The notes beneath the pieces were generated by a model that had not been told where the DNA came from, searched no databases, and saw nothing but the letters and a program-made list of their open reading frames with translations. A DNA stretch of 64,000 nucleotides from Catellatospora citrea (lineage in GTDB: Bacteria > Actinomycetota > Actinomycetes > Mycobacteriales > Micromonosporaceae). A program made the position numbers and the translations under genes. This document shows positions 22,635 to 33,613 of this stretch, one piece after another. The stretch lies in the NCBI RefSeq assembly GCF_003610235.1, contig NZ_RAPR01000001.1:3100001-3164000 (forward strand). Reading direction: 5' to 3'. The stretch's first letter is position 1; each line of letters opens with the position of its first letter.

Positions 22635-23458
22635 TAGGGGCGCAGGGAATGGGAGTGGTGGTAGTCGCCGTCGGGGGAGATGAGCCAGCTGTGCTGGGGG
22701 GTGTCGGCGACCAGGGCCGTGGTGGCGGTGAGGCGGCACAGGCGGGTGGCGAGTTCGAGCTCGCTGACCCCGGTGGCGCGGGCCAGCGAGTCCCCGGCGC
22801 TGAGCTCGCAGCCGTATGCCGGGTCGCCGGCGTCGGGGTTGATCCAGACGGTGGCCCGCACGTCGGCCGCGCCCATCAGGTCCTCGGCGGTGCCGGTGAA
22901 GACGTCCGCCGGGTCCAGGCCGTACGCCTCGTGCAGCGCCTGCCGCAGCGCCTGCGCCGACGTCCCGGACGCGAAGGACACGCTGTAGCTCGCCCGGCCG
23001 TCCTGCGCGGCCTGCCACACCTGGTCGATCGCCGCCCGCAGGTACGCCGCGACGCCCTCGGGCTGCATGTTCAGGTCGCCGATCGCCTCCGCCGTGAACG
23101 GCACCCGCACCACGTCGTAGGTGCCCTTGGCCGGGTCGGCGAACTCCTCGCCGTAGCGGTTCGCCACGTCCATCGAGACCAGGCGGCAGGCGAAGAGGTG
23201 CTGTCGCTGCCAGAGGCCGTCCTCGCGCTGGGCGTCGACGAAGGTCAGCGGCACCGGCGCGGTGACCACCGCCCGCAGCTCCTCGTCGAGCTCCCGGTAC
23301 AGCGCCGCGAGCAGGTTGGCGTCGTGCTTGTCGACGCCGCCGCCGGGTGTCGCCCAGTAGCGCCGCGGCACGCCCGGGCGGGTCCGTTCGAACAGGATCA
23401 GGTCGTCGCCGTCGAGGAGCACAGCGCGCACACGATGACGGTCGGGCACGGCAACCAT
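22634..23458 (-). CDS. Nudix hydrolase domain protein with extra C-terminal domain
   Basis: The 274-residue protein has an N-terminal Nudix fold (about 1-140). The Nudix box is GVDKHDANLLAALYRELDEE: it keeps the catalytic REL-x-EE helix, but the first conserved Glu of G-x5-E is Ala. Substrate specificity is unknown; house-cleaning nucleotide or sugar-nucleotide pyrophosphatase is typical. The C-terminal half (about 150-274, RASYSVSFASGTSAQALRQAL onwards) resembles no family I can name. It ends in a repeat element that may have created the stop. Start chosen at MVAVPDRH. Confidence 0.8.
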   Translation of the reverse strand: MVAVPDRHRVRAVLLDGDDLILFERTRPGVPRRYWATPGGGVDKHDANLLAALYRELDEELRAVVTAPVPLTFVDAQREDGLWQRQHLFACRLVSMDVANRYGEEFADPAKGTYDVVRVPFTAEAIGDLNMQPEGVAAYLRAAIDQVWQAAQDGRASYSVSFASGTSAQALRQALHEAYGLDPADVFTGTAEDLMGAADVRATVWINPDAGDPAYGCELSAGDSLARATGVSELELATRLCRLTATTALVADTPQHSWLISPDGDYHHSHSLRP

Positions 23459-23636
23459 GTCACCAGCCTCGTCGTCCGTGACGCCTTTGTCGACCGGAAG
23501 GCCGATTCCGCCACCTCCGAGCGAGGCGCCTCCCCCGCTTATCGGGGCCCGCCGGAAACATGATTGAGTCTCGCCAAGCACGCGCTGTGCTGATATATGT
23601 GATTGCCGTAACCCCGGGTCACAGGAGGTGGTCATC

Positions 23637-24335
23637 ATGGTGAGCTCAGCCGACCCCTCTGCGGGGGAGGAAGAGACCATCAACATGCTGTTCCACCTGT
23701 CGCGGCGCTCGCAGGCGATGGTCGACCGGCTGATCAGCTGCCTGGACCGGATGGAGCAGGTCGAGGACCCGGACGCGGCCCGGATGAAGGACGTCTTCGA
23801 ACTCGACTTCCTCGCCATCCGCATGCGGCGCAACGACGAGAGCCTGCTGGTGCTGGCCGGCGGCGAGTCGGCCCGGATCCGGCGCGAGCCGGTGTCCCTG
23901 GTCGACGTGCTGCACGGGGCGCGCTCCGAGGTCGAGGACTTCCGCCGGATCGAGTTCGGGGTGATCGACGACGGCCTGGTGGTGGTCGCCCCGGCCGTGA
24001 ACGACCTGGTGCACCTGCTGGCAGAGCTGTTCGACAACGCGGCCGCGTTCTCCCCGCCGGACAGCACGGTGCTGGTCGAGGCGCGCCGGGTGGCCGACCG
24101 GGCGGTGCTGCTGATCGAGGATCGCGGCATCGGCATCGGCAAGGAGCGGCTGCGCGAGCTGAACCACCGGCTGGCCCACCCGAGCCCGGTGACCGCCGCG
24201 ACGTGCCGCCAGATGGGCATCGAGGTGGTCAGCCGCCTCGCCCAGCGCCACGAGATGCGCGTCGAGCTGGAACGCGCCGGCGACCGCGGCATCGCCGCCT
24301 CCGTCGTCCTGCCCGCCCACGCCCTCGTGAACTGA
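23637..24335 (+). CDS. Conservon-type (CvnA-like) histidine kinase core, stand-alone
   Basis: The 232-residue cytoplasmic protein has a dimerisation helix pair (MLFHLSRRSQAMVDRLISCL, then DFLAIRMRRNDESLLVLAG) and a HATPase_c domain. The N-box is ELFDNAAAFSPP, the G1 box EDRGIGIG and the G2-like region IEVVSRLAQRHEMRV. This matches the kinase end of actinobacterial nitrate-sensor-like/conservon CvnA proteins, but the sensor, membrane and HAMP parts are missing. No roadblock (CvnB), DUF742 or GTPase partner is adjacent. The ATG is preceded by AGGAGG. It may be an orphan or work with a distant conservon. Confidence 0.8.
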   Translation: MVSSADPSAGEEETINMLFHLSRRSQAMVDRLISCLDRMEQVEDPDAARMKDVFELDFLAIRMRRNDESLLVLAGGESARIRREPVSLVDVLHGARSEVEDFRRIEFGVIDDGLVVVAPAVNDLVHLLAELFDNAAAFSPPDSTVLVEARRVADRAVLLIEDRGIGIGKERLRELNHRLAHPSPVTAATCRQMGIEVVSRLAQRHEMRVELERAGDRGIAASVVLPAHALVN

Positions 24336-24356
24336 CCCACCCCGCCGAGCCGCCGA

Positions 24357-24382
24357 GCCCAGGCCCGCCACGGGCCTGGGGC
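24357..24382 (+). terminator. Probable terminator after the histidine-kinase gene
   Basis: GCCCAGGCCCG and GGGCCTGGGGC form a GC-rich hairpin about 20 bp after the stop codon. Confidence 0.5.
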
Positions 24383-24440
24383 GGGGGCGGAGTCACGGTG
24401 GGTAGGGGCGTCGCGAAACGCGCTCGACCGATCCGGGAGA

Positions 24441-26204
24441 ATGGCACCATCTCGCTTCTCATGGAAGGACGTGCCGATCGTGGCCGCAACCCCGGAGGCC
24501 GACTGGGTCTCCCGCTTCGCTGACGAGGTCATCGCCGAGGCAGAGCGTCGCGCTCCGGGCAAACCGATCGTCTGCGCGTCCGGCCTGAGCCCGTCAGGAC
24601 CGATCCACCTGGGCAACCTGCGCGAGGTGATGACCCCGCACCTGGTCGCCGACGAGATCCGGCGCCGCGGGCACGAGGTCGTGCACATCATCAGCTGGGA
24701 CGACTACGACCGCTTCCGCAAGGTGCCCGCGGGCATCGACGAGTCCTGGGCCGAGCACATCGGCAAGCCGCTGACCTCGGTCCCGGCCCCGGCCGGCAGC
24801 GCGTACCCGAACTGGGCCGAGCACTTCAAGGCCTCGATGACCGAGTCGCTGGCGCAGCTGGGCGTGGCGCACCGCGGCATCAGCCAGACCCAGATGTACA
24901 CCTCGGGGGCGTACCAGGAGCAGATCCTGCTGGCCATGCGCGAGCGCGCCAAGATCGACTTAGTGCTGGACCGCTACCGCACCAAGGGCCGCACCGGTGC
25001 GGGCGCCCCGCAGCAGGGCAAGCTCGACGAGGACGAGGCCGCCGCGGCACAGGAGGCCGCCGAGGGCTCCGGCGCGGCCGCCGAGGACGACGGCACCGGC
25101 GCGACGGGCTACTTCCCCTACAAGCCGTACTGCTCGGTCTGCGAGCGCGACCTGACCACCGTGGTGGCCTACGACGACGAGTCGACCGAGCTGACCTACA
25201 CCTGCCAGTGCGGGCACACCGAGACGGTGCTGCTGTCCGAGCACCGCCGCGGCAAGCTGGTGTGGAAGGTCGACTGGCCGATGCGCTGGGCGTACGAGGG
25301 CGTGGTGTTCGAGCCCTCGGGCGTGGACCACTCCTCCCCCGGCTCGTCGTTCCAGGTCGGCGGGCAGATCGTCGGCGAGGTGTTCGGCGCGCAGCAGCCG
25401 ATCGGCCCGATGTACGCCTTCGTCGGCATCTCCGGCATGGCGAAGATGAGCAGCTCGAAGGGCGGCGTGCCGACCCCGGCCGACGCGCTGCAGATCATGG
25501 AGCCGCCGCTGCTGCGCTGGCTCTACGCGCGCCGCCGTCCGAACCAGGCGTTCAAGGTCGCCTTCGACCAGGAGATCCAGCGCCTGTACGACGAGTGGGA
25601 CACCCTGGGCCGCAAGGTGGCCGAGGGCACCGCGAACGCCGCCGACACCGCCGCGTACAGCCGGGCCGTCGGCACCGCCGCGGGCCTGCTGCCGGTGACG
25701 CCGCATCCGCTGCCGTACCGCACGCTGGCCTCGATCGTGGACATCACCACCGGCGACCCGGAGCAGACCCTGCGCATCCTGCGCGACCTGGACCCGGCCG
25801 ACCCGGTGGCCTCGCTCGACGAGACCCGCCCGCGCCTGGACCGCGCCCAGCACTGGATCACCACCCAGGTCCCAGCGGAGCAGCGCACCCGCGTCCTGCC
25901 CGAGCCCGACGCCACCCTGCTGGCCAAGCTCGACGACGATCAGCGCGAGTCCCTGCGCCTGCTGCTGGCCGGCCTGGACGACCACTGGTCCCTGGAGGGC
26001 CTGACCACCCTGGTCTACGGCGTCCCCAAGACCCGCCTGGGCCTGCCCATGGACGTCAAGCCGACACCCGAGCTGAAGGTCGCCCAGCGCGAGTTCTTCG
26101 CCCTGCTCTACCACCTGCTGGTAGGCCGCGACACCGGCCCGCGCCTGCCCACCCTCCTGCTCGCCGTCGGCCCCGACCAGGTCCGCACCCTGCTGACCCC
26201 CTGA
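24441..26204 (+). CDS. lysS: Class I lysyl-tRNA synthetase
   Basis: Charges tRNA-Lys with lysine. This is the class I form found in archaea and several actinobacteria, unrelated to class II LysRS. The HIGH equivalent is SPSGPIHLGN near residue 55, and the KMSKS loop is MAKMSSSKGG near residue 333. Between them is a Cys-rich element (CSVCERDLTT and CQCGHTE). An acidic, Ala-rich insertion (DEDEAAAAQEAAEGSGAAAE) interrupts the connective region. The 587 residues fit the family. The ATG at 24441 is listed, but a GTG at 24480 (VAATPEADW) is a good alternative start. Confidence 0.95.
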   Translation: MAPSRFSWKDVPIVAATPEADWVSRFADEVIAEAERRAPGKPIVCASGLSPSGPIHLGNLREVMTPHLVADEIRRRGHEVVHIISWDDYDRFRKVPAGIDESWAEHIGKPLTSVPAPAGSAYPNWAEHFKASMTESLAQLGVAHRGISQTQMYTSGAYQEQILLAMRERAKIDLVLDRYRTKGRTGAGAPQQGKLDEDEAAAAQEAAEGSGAAAEDDGTGATGYFPYKPYCSVCERDLTTVVAYDDESTELTYTCQCGHTETVLLSEHRRGKLVWKVDWPMRWAYEGVVFEPSGVDHSSPGSSFQVGGQIVGEVFGAQQPIGPMYAFVGISGMAKMSSSKGGVPTPADALQIMEPPLLRWLYARRRPNQAFKVAFDQEIQRLYDEWDTLGRKVAEGTANAADTAAYSRAVGTAAGLLPVTPHPLPYRTLASIVDITTGDPEQTLRILRDLDPADPVASLDETRPRLDRAQHWITTQVPAEQRTRVLPEPDATLLAKLDDDQRESLRLLLAGLDDHWSLEGLTTLVYGVPKTRLGLPMDVKPTPELKVAQREFFALLYHLLVGRDTGPRLPTLLLAVGPDQVRTLLTP

Positions 26205-26267
26205 CCGAACCCGTCCCCGCCCGCCGGAACCGCGCCGGGCCGGGGACGGCCACCTCCCCGGTTTTTC

Positions 26268-26334
26268 ATAGACGTTGGCCTATCTGATCGAGTTTTCGTA
26301 GATCGAACTCGACCGGACAGGCCAACGTCTGCAT
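26268..26334. repeat. Nested palindromic element, family D
   Basis: The outer arms TAGACGTTGGCCTATC and GACAGGCCAACGTCTG enclose a second palindrome, TCGAGTT/GAACTCGA. It lies between convergent lysS and the phosphatase gene and could also end transcription. This is the only copy of this family seen in the window. Confidence 0.7.
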
Positions 26335-26372
26335 CAGGGGGCGGGGCCGGCCCGGTGAGCCGACGGATCCGG

Positions 26373-27101
26373 TCAGGGGTCGAGCAGGGTGGCGCGGAGG
26401 CGGGCGACGTAGGCGTCGTCGATGCCGAGTTCCTTCTCGGCGTAGCCGCGCAGCGAGCCGTGGTTCTCCCCCACCCAGGCCAGGAACAGCGTCATCACCT
26501 CGGCGGGGGCGCGTCCGTAGCCGGGCCAGGTGGGCGCGACGCCCATCCGGGCGGTCATGTCCGCGACCAGCCCGGCCGTGGCCAGTTCGGTGAGCGCGAA
26601 GTCCTCGACGATGACCTCGTCGGGCACGTCGAGCAGGGTCAGCACCAGCGCGGCGAGCAGGCCGGTGCGGTCCTTGCCGGAGGCGCAGTGGAACACCACG
26701 GGAGCGCTGTCGTCGGCGACGATCACGTCGAGCGCCTGCCGCAGCTCGACCACCCCGTCCTGCGCGACCTCGGCGTACTTGGCCGCGAGGTACGGCCCGG
26801 TCGCCACCTCCGGCCCCAGCGTCGCCTGCTGGTACGGCCGGTGCTCCACGCTGAGGTTGTGGTACGCCAGCCCGTGGTGCTCGCGTACCCGCCCGGCACG
26901 CTCGATCTCCCACGGGTACCGCAGGTCGATCACGGTCTTGACGCCCAGTTCGAGGAAACGCGCCCAGTCGGCGTCATCCATCTTGGACAGCGCGTCGGAC
27001 CGGTAGAGCCGCCCCCAGCGCACGGTGCGGCCCTCGAATCCCCGGTAGCCGCCCAGATCACGGAAGTTGCGCAGATGCCCGAAGGCGAGGTGTCTGTCCA
27101 C
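26373..27101 (-). CDS. Protein-tyrosine phosphatase, PtpB-like
   Basis: The 242-residue phosphatase has the CX5R P-loop HCASGKDRTG. The N-terminus FRDLGGYRGFEGRTVRWGRLYRS is typical of the tyrosine phosphatase family containing M. tuberculosis PtpB. Asp and Lys in the loop (GKDR) suggest dual or phosphoinositide activity, as reported for PtpB. Cytoplasmic or secreted without a classical signal. GTG start. No kinase is adjacent. It is convergent with lysS and divergent from the geosmin synthase gene. Confidence 0.88.
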   Translation of the reverse strand: MDRHLAFGHLRNFRDLGGYRGFEGRTVRWGRLYRSDALSKMDDADWARFLELGVKTVIDLRYPWEIERAGRVREHHGLAYHNLSVEHRPYQQATLGPEVATGPYLAAKYAEVAQDGVVELRQALDVIVADDSAPVVFHCASGKDRTGLLAALVLTLLDVPDEVIVEDFALTELATAGLVADMTARMGVAPTWPGYGRAPAEVMTLFLAWVGENHGSLRGYAEKELGIDDAYVARLRATLLDP

Positions 27102-27137
27102 AGCCGCACGCTAGCTCAGCCTGATCTTCCTAGCTGA

Positions 27138-29444
<2,307 letters not shown>

Positions 29445-29462
29445 GCCACCCTCGGCGCACCC

Positions 29463-29505
29463 CCGTGGCGCCGCATCCGGATCACCTCCGGATGCGGCGC
29501 CACGG
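29463..29505 (+). terminator. Strong hairpin terminator of geoA
   Basis: Perfect 19-bp stem CCGTGGCGCCGCATCCGGA / TCCGGATGCGGCGCCACGG with a five-base loop, 19 bp after the stop. Confidence 0.85.
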
Positions 29506-29549
29506 TGCGCTCGGCCCCACCGGCGAGCCTGCGAGCTGCGCCCGAAGCA

Positions 29550-29645
29550 CTCAATATATCGATGTTAATAGATTGTTTCAAGCCATCACATCGTATCGAT
29601 ATCTGACAGTCTATCGATCTATGGCCACGCTTAGTGTATCGGTGG
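29550..29645. promoter_or_regulatory. AT-rich region with repeated TATCGAT motifs
   Basis: An AT-rich stretch in otherwise very GC-rich DNA. ATATCGATG, GTATCGATATC and CTATCGATC occur within about 65 bp. It lies upstream of the secreted-protein gene and probably holds its promoter and operator sites. Confidence 0.45.
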
Positions 29646-29700
29646 TCGTCGAAGCGTGACTATCGGCGACCGTACCCGTCCCCTAGATCGGAGGCCCCTG

Positions 29701-30237
29701 GTGGTCCGACTCGTCCGTGTCGCGCTCACCGCCCTGATGGTGCTCGGCGGCACCCTGATCGCCGCCGCACCGGCGAACGCGGCGGTGCTCGACGTGCAGT
29801 GCACCTCGCCGAGCAGCACCAACACCATCACGTTCACCCCGCCGCTGACGCTGGTGAACCAGCCCACCGTGGTGTCGCGCACCACGAACTACAAGCCCTG
29901 CCGCGCCCCGCGCTGGCCCAACCTGGTCTCCGGGTTCGAGACCAAGACGATCACCATGCTCGACGACTGCACCATGGTGCTCGGCACGCTGACCGTGAAC
30001 TTCACGATCACCTGGAACACCGGCCAGACCACCACGGTCAACGCCATCCGCACCGCGTCGCTGTCCGGTTCGAACCTCGTGGTGACCTTCACCGGCACCG
30101 TCACCGCCGGGCTCTTCCTGGGCAGCAACGTCAACCAGGTGTTCGTCGGCTCCGGGGTCGACCTCATCAACTGCCTCGCCGGGCGCGGCTCGGTGAAGAG
30201 CATCGTGTCGCGGGTGAACCTGACCATCTCGCACTGA
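29701..30237 (+). CDS. Secreted protein of unknown function
   Basis: The 178-residue protein starts with a Sec signal peptide (VRLVRVALTALMVLGGTLIA, cleavage expected after ANA). The mature part is Thr/Ser/Val-rich and looks like an all-beta domain, with four cysteines (DVQCTS, YKPCRA, DDCTMV and INCLAG) that could form two disulfides. No catalytic motif is visible. The GTG at 29701 is chosen because GGAGG precedes it. I do not recognise the family; similar small secreted beta proteins are common in Streptomyces relatives. Confidence 0.78.
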   Translation: MVRLVRVALTALMVLGGTLIAAAPANAAVLDVQCTSPSSTNTITFTPPLTLVNQPTVVSRTTNYKPCRAPRWPNLVSGFETKTITMLDDCTMVLGTLTVNFTITWNTGQTTTVNAIRTASLSGSNLVVTFTGTVTAGLFLGSNVNQVFVGSGVDLINCLAGRGSVKSIVSRVNLTISH

Positions 30238-30246
30238 CACCGCACC

Positions 30247-30288
30247 GGGGCCGTGGTGGCCGCAGCCCGAAACCGCCGCCACGGCCCC
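30247..30288 (+). terminator. Terminator of the secreted-protein gene
   Basis: GGGGCCGTGGTGGC and GCCGCCACGGCCCC pair at 13 of 14 positions just after the stop codon. Confidence 0.7.
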
Positions 30289-30341
30289 ATCCGAGCCGGC
30301 ACGGGACAGCGCGCCCGGCCCGCCGCTCGTACCGTGGGCGC

Positions 30342-30872
30342 ATGCAGCACCGGGTGGTACGCAGTGGCTGGCAGAACGCCATGTTGGCGTGCTGCGCGGC
30401 ACTGATGGCCCTCGGGGGAGTGTGCGCCGTGAGCACCCTGCTCAGGACGGACTCGGGGCTGCGGCTCGCGGTGGGCGCGACGGCAGCGGTGATCTGGGCG
30501 GCCGGATCGTCCCTGCTGGCCGTCCGGGCGGCTCGGCAGGGCGTCCGCGCCGAGCCGGGAGTGCTGGTGGCGCACGGCGTGCTGAGCACCCGGCGGATAC
30601 CCGTCGCAGACCTGGTCGGCGTCGAAGTGATCGAGGCGGCCAACGGGCGGGGCGGAAGATACTTCATGCCGGTGCTCGTCCACCGGTCCCCGCCGAAGCC
30701 GGCCCGCCGCGAGCTGCTGCGGGCGGTCGGCATGCCGGGCGAACCGCGGCACGCGGTCAGGCAGCTGACGGGGCTCTCGGCGATGACGGAGCAGGGCGCG
30801 CAGCGCTACGCCGACCGGATCCGAGCCATGGCTGCCCAGGCCGCGCAGCTGCAGCTCAGGGAAAGTCCCTAG
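30342..30872 (+). CDS. Membrane protein with PH-like domain
   Basis: The 176-residue protein has two N-terminal membrane helices (AMLACCAALMALGGVCAVST and LAVGATAAVIWAAGSSLLAV). A soluble region follows with LVAHGVLSTRRIPVADLVGVEV, which resembles bacterial PH (DUF2581-like) domains. The C-terminal tail is Arg/Ala/Gln-rich. The role is unknown. It is probably monocistronic. Confidence 0.65.
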   Translation: MQHRVVRSGWQNAMLACCAALMALGGVCAVSTLLRTDSGLRLAVGATAAVIWAAGSSLLAVRAARQGVRAEPGVLVAHGVLSTRRIPVADLVGVEVIEAANGRGGRYFMPVLVHRSPPKPARRELLRAVGMPGEPRHAVRQLTGLSAMTEQGAQRYADRIRAMAAQAAQLQLRESP

Positions 30873-31006
30873 CCCGCACGCCGGTCCCGGACCCCGCGCG
30901 CATGGCGCGATGGCCCCTCGCCCGATCGGCGCCCGTCGACGGGACGATCCGTTCGGCGGTGAACTGGTAGCGTGCCGCCGGACATGACGATCCTGGGGGG
31001 ACACCA

Positions 31007-31469
31007 GTGCACCAGACGCGGCTCGTCCTGAGCGGCTTGGCCATCGCGGCGGCGATCGCGACGGCGATCGCGACGGCGGCTTGCGAAGCGCAACCCGCAG
31101 CGGAGCCGTCCGGAGCCTCGCCGGCCCCGGCGGCCACGAGCGCCGCCCCGGCCGACGACACCGCCACCGTGAAAGCCTGCGGCGACATCAAGAAAGCCAT
31201 CGAGGACAACGCGGGCAGGGTCGCCGAAGCCGAGAAGATCGGTCCGCCGGCCGGGCACATCGCGCTGAGCGCCCAGTGGATGGCGGGCTCGGCCTCGGTC
31301 ATCGCGTTCTCGATCGGCGCGAACGAGACGGTCGGCGCCGCCGCCGACAAGGTCCAGCAAGATGATGGCCCTGGGCGACGCGTACGGCAAATCCGCCACC
31401 GCCAAGCCGAGCAAGCAGCAGCTCGAAGCCGCCGTCAAGGACCTGAACGCCGCCTGTTCGGCGACCTGA
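31007..31469 (+). pseudogene. Frameshifted small exported protein (possible lipoprotein)
   Basis: From GTG 31007, with GGGGGG upstream, the product has an N-terminal export signal (LVLSGLAIAAAIATAIATAA) with a Cys that may be a lipobox. An Ala/Pro linker and a helical domain (CGDIKKAIEDNAGRVAEAEK) follow. Near 31356 the frame breaks: one extra base in GTCCAGCAAGATGATG. The other frame continues smoothly as MMALGDAYGKSATAKPSKQQ and ends LNAACSAT with a stop at 31467. The unbroken product would be about 153 residues. It could be a sequencing error, a true mutation or, less likely, programmed frameshifting. Confidence 0.75.
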
Positions 31470-31513
31470 CCACGGTGCCGCTGCCCCGCGCGGTTCGCGC
31501 TGCGGGCAAGGAA

Positions 31514-31541
31514 AACGCCCAGGTCTTTCGACCTGGGCGTT
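31514..31541. terminator. Hairpin terminator
   Basis: AACGCCCAGGT / ACCTGGGCGTT, a perfect 11-bp stem after the frameshifted gene. Confidence 0.7.
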
Positions 31542-31651
31542 CTCTCCGGTGGACCCGATGTGGCACAACCCGAACCGCATTCACGCTGTTCAGGGGCCTG
31601 CCGTGGTTGTTTCGGCGGTCCAGCGGCGCGGCGCGTAGTCCCCGCACCCGC

Positions 31652-31683
31652 AACGGCGCGACCGAGATCTCGGTCGCGCCGTT
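31652..31683 (-). terminator. Hairpin terminator
   Basis: Perfect 16-bp inverted repeat AACGGCGCGACCGAGA / TCTCGGTCGCGCCGTT, just downstream of the minus-strand gene ending at 31709. Confidence 0.8.
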
Positions 31684-31708
31684 CTCGTGGAGACACCTCC
31701 GCGCGGGC

Positions 31709-32839
31709 TCACTGATCGCGCATCTCGATGTACATGTCCGGGTACGCCTCGATCATTCCGAGTCGGCTCTCGCCGAGGGCAGGGCCGGTGGCGGCCGGAA
31801 GTGCGGTCAGGTGGTCGGTCCCGGTGGCGCCTAGAGCCGACACCGCGTTGTTCCGGATGGGGTCAGCGGCCAGCGAAAGCTCGGTGTCGCCGATGCGCAC
31901 GAAGTAGCGGTGGCCCCGTTTCACGTCCTTCCAGACCTGCAGGGACCGCTCGACCCAGGTGTTGATGAGGTTCGCGCCGCCGGACGAGGTGCCGCTGTAT
32001 CCGATCAGCTTGCCGGCATCGTCGAGGACGCGGTGAAGGATCTCGCGCTCAGAGGCGGGCACTCCAGCCTTCCGCTTGCGCACCGCCTCCTTGAAGTGAG
32101 CGTCGGCCGGACCCCAGGCCACCGAACGCCGCTCGGTGCGCCGCGTGGCGATGTCCGGCAGGAAGACGCTGTAGTTGTCCATGCCGATCGGCCGGGCCAG
32201 CATCGGCATGGGCGCATCGGTGGTGACGTCCCGGTTGGTGAACTCGGCGTACGCCCAACGAGGGATCGGTCCGTCCTTGGCGACCAACCGGGGCTCGATC
32301 CGCTCGAAGAAGTTGATCGCGTCGAACAGGGTCTCCACGACGACCCGGCCCTGGACCGCGTCGCGGTAGGCGCCCTGGGCCTCGCGGCGGGCGCGCTTCT
32401 GGTTAGCGCTCGCCGAGGAGGCGATCTCGACGTACTGCGCAGGCAGCTCTGCGTACTCGGCCCACTTGTAGACCTCACGGTAGGTGTTAGTGCCGTCGGT
32501 CAGCGGCACGCCGTACACGTGGGTCATGACGAGGAGGTCGTCGTAGGCGATCGGCGAGTGCGTCTCGCAGTTACGGATCAGCTCCAGCCCCATGACGACG
32601 CGGCCGAGCCGGTCTTTGGCGCGGTGGTCGCAGTAAGCCGGACCTGCCGAGTCCTGGAAGATCGCCTCGTCCAGGATGTTGATGGTCATCGTCGCGGCGG
32701 CGGCCTCGATCATCGCGGCCTCGCGGCCCTCCATCGTTGCGTACCAGTAGCTATAGACGCTCCGCCGAAGCGCTCGCATGTAGGTGATGGCCTTCGCGAG
32801 CTGGGCGTCCGGAAGGGTGAACACATTTGCCGTTGTCAC
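31709..32839 (-). CDS. Hypothetical protein, 376 residues
   Basis: I do not recognise this protein. From the GTG (VTTANVFTLPDAQLAK) it is soluble, without signal or membrane segments. It has a helical N-terminal part (MRALRRSVYSYWYATMEGRE) and many Arg/Lys-rich stretches. A C-terminal segment YFVRIGDTELSLAADPIRNN is likely beta-rich. No enzyme motif was seen. It stands alone between two strong terminators in an accessory region. The long continuous frame and codon pattern support it as real. Confidence 0.7.
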   Translation of the reverse strand: MTTANVFTLPDAQLAKAITYMRALRRSVYSYWYATMEGREAAMIEAAAATMTINILDEAIFQDSAGPAYCDHRAKDRLGRVVMGLELIRNCETHSPIAYDDLLVMTHVYGVPLTDGTNTYREVYKWAEYAELPAQYVEIASSASANQKRARREAQGAYRDAVQGRVVVETLFDAINFFERIEPRLVAKDGPIPRWAYAEFTNRDVTTDAPMPMLARPIGMDNYSVFLPDIATRRTERRSVAWGPADAHFKEAVRKRKAGVPASEREILHRVLDDAGKLIGYSGTSSGGANLINTWVERSLQVWKDVKRGHRYFVRIGDTELSLAADPIRNNAVSALGATGTDHLTALPAATGPALGESRLGMIEAYPDMYIEMRDQ

Positions 32840-32981
32840 CGGACAAGGCTGACAGAAGCGGACGTGCCGGGCAACCGAGTTCCGGTCGGGCACGTGGGCG
32901 GCTCGCTGTGGTCGACCGGGTCGTTGGGGCTACGCGACAGCACGGGCGGCAGTGAACCCGGGGCGCGGGATCTTGGTATCG

Positions 32982-33027
32982 ACCATGGTGGAGGTCCGCA
33001 CACCAGTGTGCGGACCTCCACCATGGT
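32982..33027 (-). terminator. Perfect 20-bp hairpin terminator
   Basis: ACCATGGTGGAGGTCCGCAC (32982-33001) pairs exactly with 33008-33027 around the loop ACCAGT. It lies just after the stop of the gene ending at 33032. Confidence 0.85.
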
Positions 33028-33031
33028 TACC

Positions 33032-33613
33032 TCAGACCGGGAGGTGGTCGCGCACCAGGTTCTCCGCAGCGTCGATCGCGGAAACCAGCTCTTCGGCCGC
33101 ATCGTGCTGATGCAGCGCGGCCAGCCCGACCTCGGCCTTCGTCCAGGACTCCGGTGCCGAGTTCGCCGCTCGCGGCCGGTCCGGCGGGAACGGCGTGGCC
33201 ATCAGCGCCTCGGCGAGCTGCGAGACACCGCCGCGGTGGCACCGGCAGAGGCTGTACTTCACCGTGTCCGGCAGGGTGGAGGAGAGCACGCCGAGCGCGG
33301 TCAGATGCTCCTTGAGGTCCAGCTCATCGATACGGCCGGCTGTCAGCAGTTCGTCACGGTTAACCACCGCGCACGCGATGACCTTGATCTCGTGCATCAG
33401 GTCGAGCGCCTTGTTCAATGAGCGCTCATGCCGGACTCCGATCTTGCGCCGGGCCAGGTCCCGAGCGCGGGCTGCTTCTTCACCAGCACGGCGCTCATCG
33501 TCCTGCTTCCGCCAGCGCCGGGCGTCGCCCAGCTGGAGAAAGCCGGCGATCCCGAAGAGCCCGATGATCGCCGCGACGACGGCGACGACCAGTTCAGCTG
33601 TGTCCACCGGCAC
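33032..33613 (-). CDS. Membrane-anchored hypothetical protein
   Basis: The 193-residue protein has one N-terminal membrane helix (LVVAVVAAIIGLFGIAGFL). A charged coiled-coil-like stretch (ARRWRKQDDERRAGEEAARA) follows, then a soluble helical domain (LDLMHEIKVIACAVVNRDEL). A CRCH motif occurs near residue 123. No family recognised. The GTG start is inferred. Single-gene unit with its own terminator in the accessory region. Confidence 0.65.
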   Translation of the reverse strand: MPVDTAELVVAVVAAIIGLFGIAGFLQLGDARRWRKQDDERRAGEEAARARDLARRKIGVRHERSLNKALDLMHEIKVIACAVVNRDELLTAGRIDELDLKEHLTALGVLSSTLPDTVKYSLCRCHRGGVSQLAEALMATPFPPDRPRAANSAPESWTKAEVGLAALHQHDAAEELVSAIDAAENLVRDHLPV

